Origin: an uncultured Jannaschia sp.
GTDB taxonomy: Bacteria; Pseudomonadota; Alphaproteobacteria; Rhodobacterales; Rhodobacteraceae
Direction: 5' to 3'
NCBI GenBank assembly: GCA_947494145.1
Contig: CANLTZ010000002.1
Location: 1 to 64,000, forward strand
Length of the DNA stretch: 64,000 nt
The position numbers were made by a program, and so were the translations under genes. Below the pieces are notes generated by a model. The model made no database searches, was not told where the DNA came from, and was given only the letters and a program-made list of their open reading frames with translations. This document shows, one piece after another, positions 62,754-64,000 of this stretch; position 1 is the stretch's first letter; each line of letters starts with the position of its first letter.

Positions 62754-62783
62754 GCATCGATAATTGTAGTATAGTCAAGAAAT

Positions 62784-62800
62784 ATGTGTATTATGCACAT
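62784..62800. promoter_or_regulatory. Operator-like palindrome B, abutting the DUF6502 start
   Basis: ATGTG-TATTATG-CACAT ends one base before the GTG start of the DUF6502 gene. A repressor bound here would block that gene directly. The DUF6502 protein itself is a candidate binder. Confidence 0.6.
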
Positions 62801-63544
62801 GTGAACGATCTTCTGACCCATATCTTCCTGCCCATCGCGCGGCTTGCCATCGGGCGCGGTCTGGGCTTCCGCGACCTGACGGACCCGCTCAAGCGGGCCT
62901 TCCTGCGCGCCGCGTCCGAAACGGTTCAGGGGCGGGCCACCGATAGCCGCCTGGCTCTGATGACGGGGTTGCAACGCCGCGACGTCGTCCGCTTGCGCGA
63001 TGTGGGTGTGGCGCCCCGCGCGCCCTCGGCCCCGGCCCGCGTTGTGGCCGCCTGGCTGGCGCACCATGGGGAGGATGGGCCGCGCAGCCTGCCGCGCAGT
63101 GGCCCCGCCCCCTCATTCGAGGCGTTGGCCCGCGCCGTGCGTCAAGATGTGCATCCCCGCAGCTTGCTCGATCTATTGCTGGCCGCGGGCACAGTGACGC
63201 TGGACGACCAAGACCGCGTCCACCTCGTGGCGCGGGCCTATGCGCCCGGCGGCGGCTCACCGGAACAACTGGCCTATCTGGCCGACAATCTGTCGGATCA
63301 CGGCGCGGCTGCGGTGGCCAATGTGCTGTCGGATGCGGGCTTTTTCGACCGCGCGCTTCACTATGATGGCCTGACCGATGCGCAAGTGGCCGCACTGTCC
63401 GCCGCCTTCGCGGCTGAGCAAATGGACCTGCTGCGCCGCTTCAACGACCGCGCAGCCGCTCTGCAATCCGAAGACGGCACCGGCCCCGCGCGCATCCGCT
63501 TCGGCGGTTATGCCTATTCCGAAAGACGAAGGGACACATCATGA
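62801..63544 (+). CDS. DUF6502 family protein
   Basis: A 247-residue protein starting at GTG 62801 (VNDLLTHIFLPIARLAIGRG). It has the DUF6502 pattern: N-terminal helix pair, then TDSRLALMTGLQRRDVVRLRD, a helix-turn-helix-like segment. The family's function is not established. The start is chosen because family likeness begins there; upstream sequence in frame is promoter DNA. It overlaps the next gene by ATGA. Confidence 0.75.
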   Translation: MNDLLTHIFLPIARLAIGRGLGFRDLTDPLKRAFLRAASETVQGRATDSRLALMTGLQRRDVVRLRDVGVAPRAPSAPARVVAAWLAHHGEDGPRSLPRSGPAPSFEALARAVRQDVHPRSLLDLLLAAGTVTLDDQDRVHLVARAYAPGGGSPEQLAYLADNLSDHGAAAVANVLSDAGFFDRALHYDGLTDAQVAALSAAFAAEQMDLLRRFNDRAAALQSEDGTGPARIRFGGYAYSERRRDTS

Positions 63545-63663
63545 AACCCCTCCTGCTCATCGCCCTTCTGGTCCTTGCGGCGTGCACGCCATCCGCGCCG
63601 CCCGATGGGGGCCTTGGCGGGACGGGCGCCGCCATCAAAGTCGAGGATGAGTTAGAGGAGTAG
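63541..63663 (+). CDS. 40-residue lipoprotein with GGLGGTG
   Basis: A very short lipoprotein, MKPLLLIALLVLAACTPSAP (lipobox LAAC, lipid on C15), then GGLGGTGAAIKVEDELEE. Its ATG overlaps the DUF6502 stop by four bases (ATGA), supporting real translation. Proteins with GG-x-GGTG motifs (DUF5666 type) are recalled next to DUF6502 elsewhere; this may be a minimal form. It overlaps the convergent TetR-like gene by 12 bp. Confidence 0.7.
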   Translation: MKPLLLIALLVLAACTPSAPPDGGLGGTGAAIKVEDELEE

Positions 63664-64000
63664 TCCTGGCATCGCCCGCAAAGGGGCAGGGTCTTTCTGC
63701 GCATCCGCCAACGTCCAGCACCCAATCAGCGTCACCCAGACGCGCGTGGCGGCTGTATCCGGCTCAGGGTGGCCAAGTCTTGTCGCCTGTGTGGCGGTCG
63801 CATCGATCCAGCCTTGCAACAAGGGGGCCATCTCCGCCTCCATCGGACCTTCTAGCAGCAGGGTCTGGACAGGGCAGGCGCGCCAATGGGCGTGGCGTTC
63901 GAACAGCCGCGCGAACTTTTCGGCCAAGCGGGTGGTGCCCTGAGTGAAATCTTCTGCCGGTTCATAGGCCGCGGTGACGATATCCAGCATCACGTCTGAC
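63652..64000 (-). CDS. TetR-family regulator, C-terminal part (cut by the window end)
   Basis: About 115 residues of a helical domain (LDIVTAAYEPAEDFTQGTTR; LLLEGPMEAEMAPLLQGWID) like the C-terminal ligand domain of LmrA/YxaF-type TetR regulators. The frame is open to the window edge; the HTH would lie beyond 64000. An internal start cannot be excluded. Confidence 0.55.
   Translation of the reverse strand, partial: SDVMLDIVTAAYEPAEDFTQGTTRLAEKFARLFERHAHWRACPVQTLLLEGPMEAEMAPLLQGWIDATATQATRLGHPEPDTAATRVWVTLIGCWTLADAQKDPAPLRAMPGLLL

Overview
The window looks like chromosomal DNA of an alphaproteobacterium of the Rhodobacterales (Roseobacter/Rhodobacter group). The evidence is high GC, a divergent metR-metF pair, a gcvTHP operon under a tandem glycine riboswitch, an ScsB/ScsC-type redox pair, a RibBX-type riboflavin enzyme, a TrcR (DUF1013) regulator, a pyrB plus non-catalytic dihydroorotase pair, a Hint_2-domain protein, and a hairpin-plus-'GTATTTnTGCCAGGATGAAG' element that follows several genes. 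No phage, plasmid backbone, CRISPR array or rRNA is visible. The first ~90 bases are G/C homopolymer and look like a contig edge or artefact.

Layout. 0.5-7 kb: metR/metF, a DUF2892 protein, then an area of broken genes (a haloalkane dehalogenase split by a 115-bp repeat insertion, a LysR regulator, a frameshifted Hint protein) with an intact thioesterase between them. 7-11.5 kb: scsC/scsB and an arsR-GGCT / DUF6428 locus with a palindromic operator. 11.6-16.6 kb: riboswitch, gcvT, gcvH, a broken VOC gene, gcvP. 16.6-22.5 kb: a small membrane protein, tRNA-Ala(CGC), an orphan ParA-type ATPase and a kpsS-kpsD-kpsC capsule-export block. 22.7-27.4 kb: riboflavin genes ribE, ribBX, ribH and nusB with small genes in between. 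27.4-35 kb: a two-gene RND efflux system, moaB, yghU and a family-4 uracil-DNA glycosylase. 35-43.5 kb: an exported helical protein, pyrB, pyrX, a DUF1444-like protein, plsY, a polytopic membrane protein in two overlapping frames, and DUF805. 43.9-52.4 kb: a porin, gshA, an acetyltransferase/rsmE cluster, ubiA, and an OmpA-type protein with a coiled-coil partner. 52.6-64 kb: a TetR-controlled oxidoreductase operon, trcR, RNase T2, an EAL protein, recR, ybaB and dnaX (with a phosphatase inserted between ybaB and dnaX), DUF202, and a DUF6502/lipoprotein locus with paired operators.

Three observations stand out. (1) A ~109-bp fold-back element (MITE-like, four copies plus one short derivative) has a copy inserted in the haloalkane dehalogenase gene; removing it with one copy of a flanking direct repeat restores the reading frame exactly. 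(2) Two separate loci encode small single-span membrane proteins ending in the same signature (FA-x2-N-x-H-x2-PEM-x-A-x-WEAMM-x2-G), apparently an undescribed family. (3) A DUF6502 gene, a 40-residue lipoprotein carrying GGLGGTG and a divergent lipoprotein share a promoter region with two matched ATGTG-N7-CACAT palindromes.

Many frameshifts fall at or near homopolymer runs in accessory genes while core genes are intact. Either gene decay or base-calling error could explain this, and the sequence alone cannot decide between them. All functions are read from motifs and family resemblance by eye; no database search was run.
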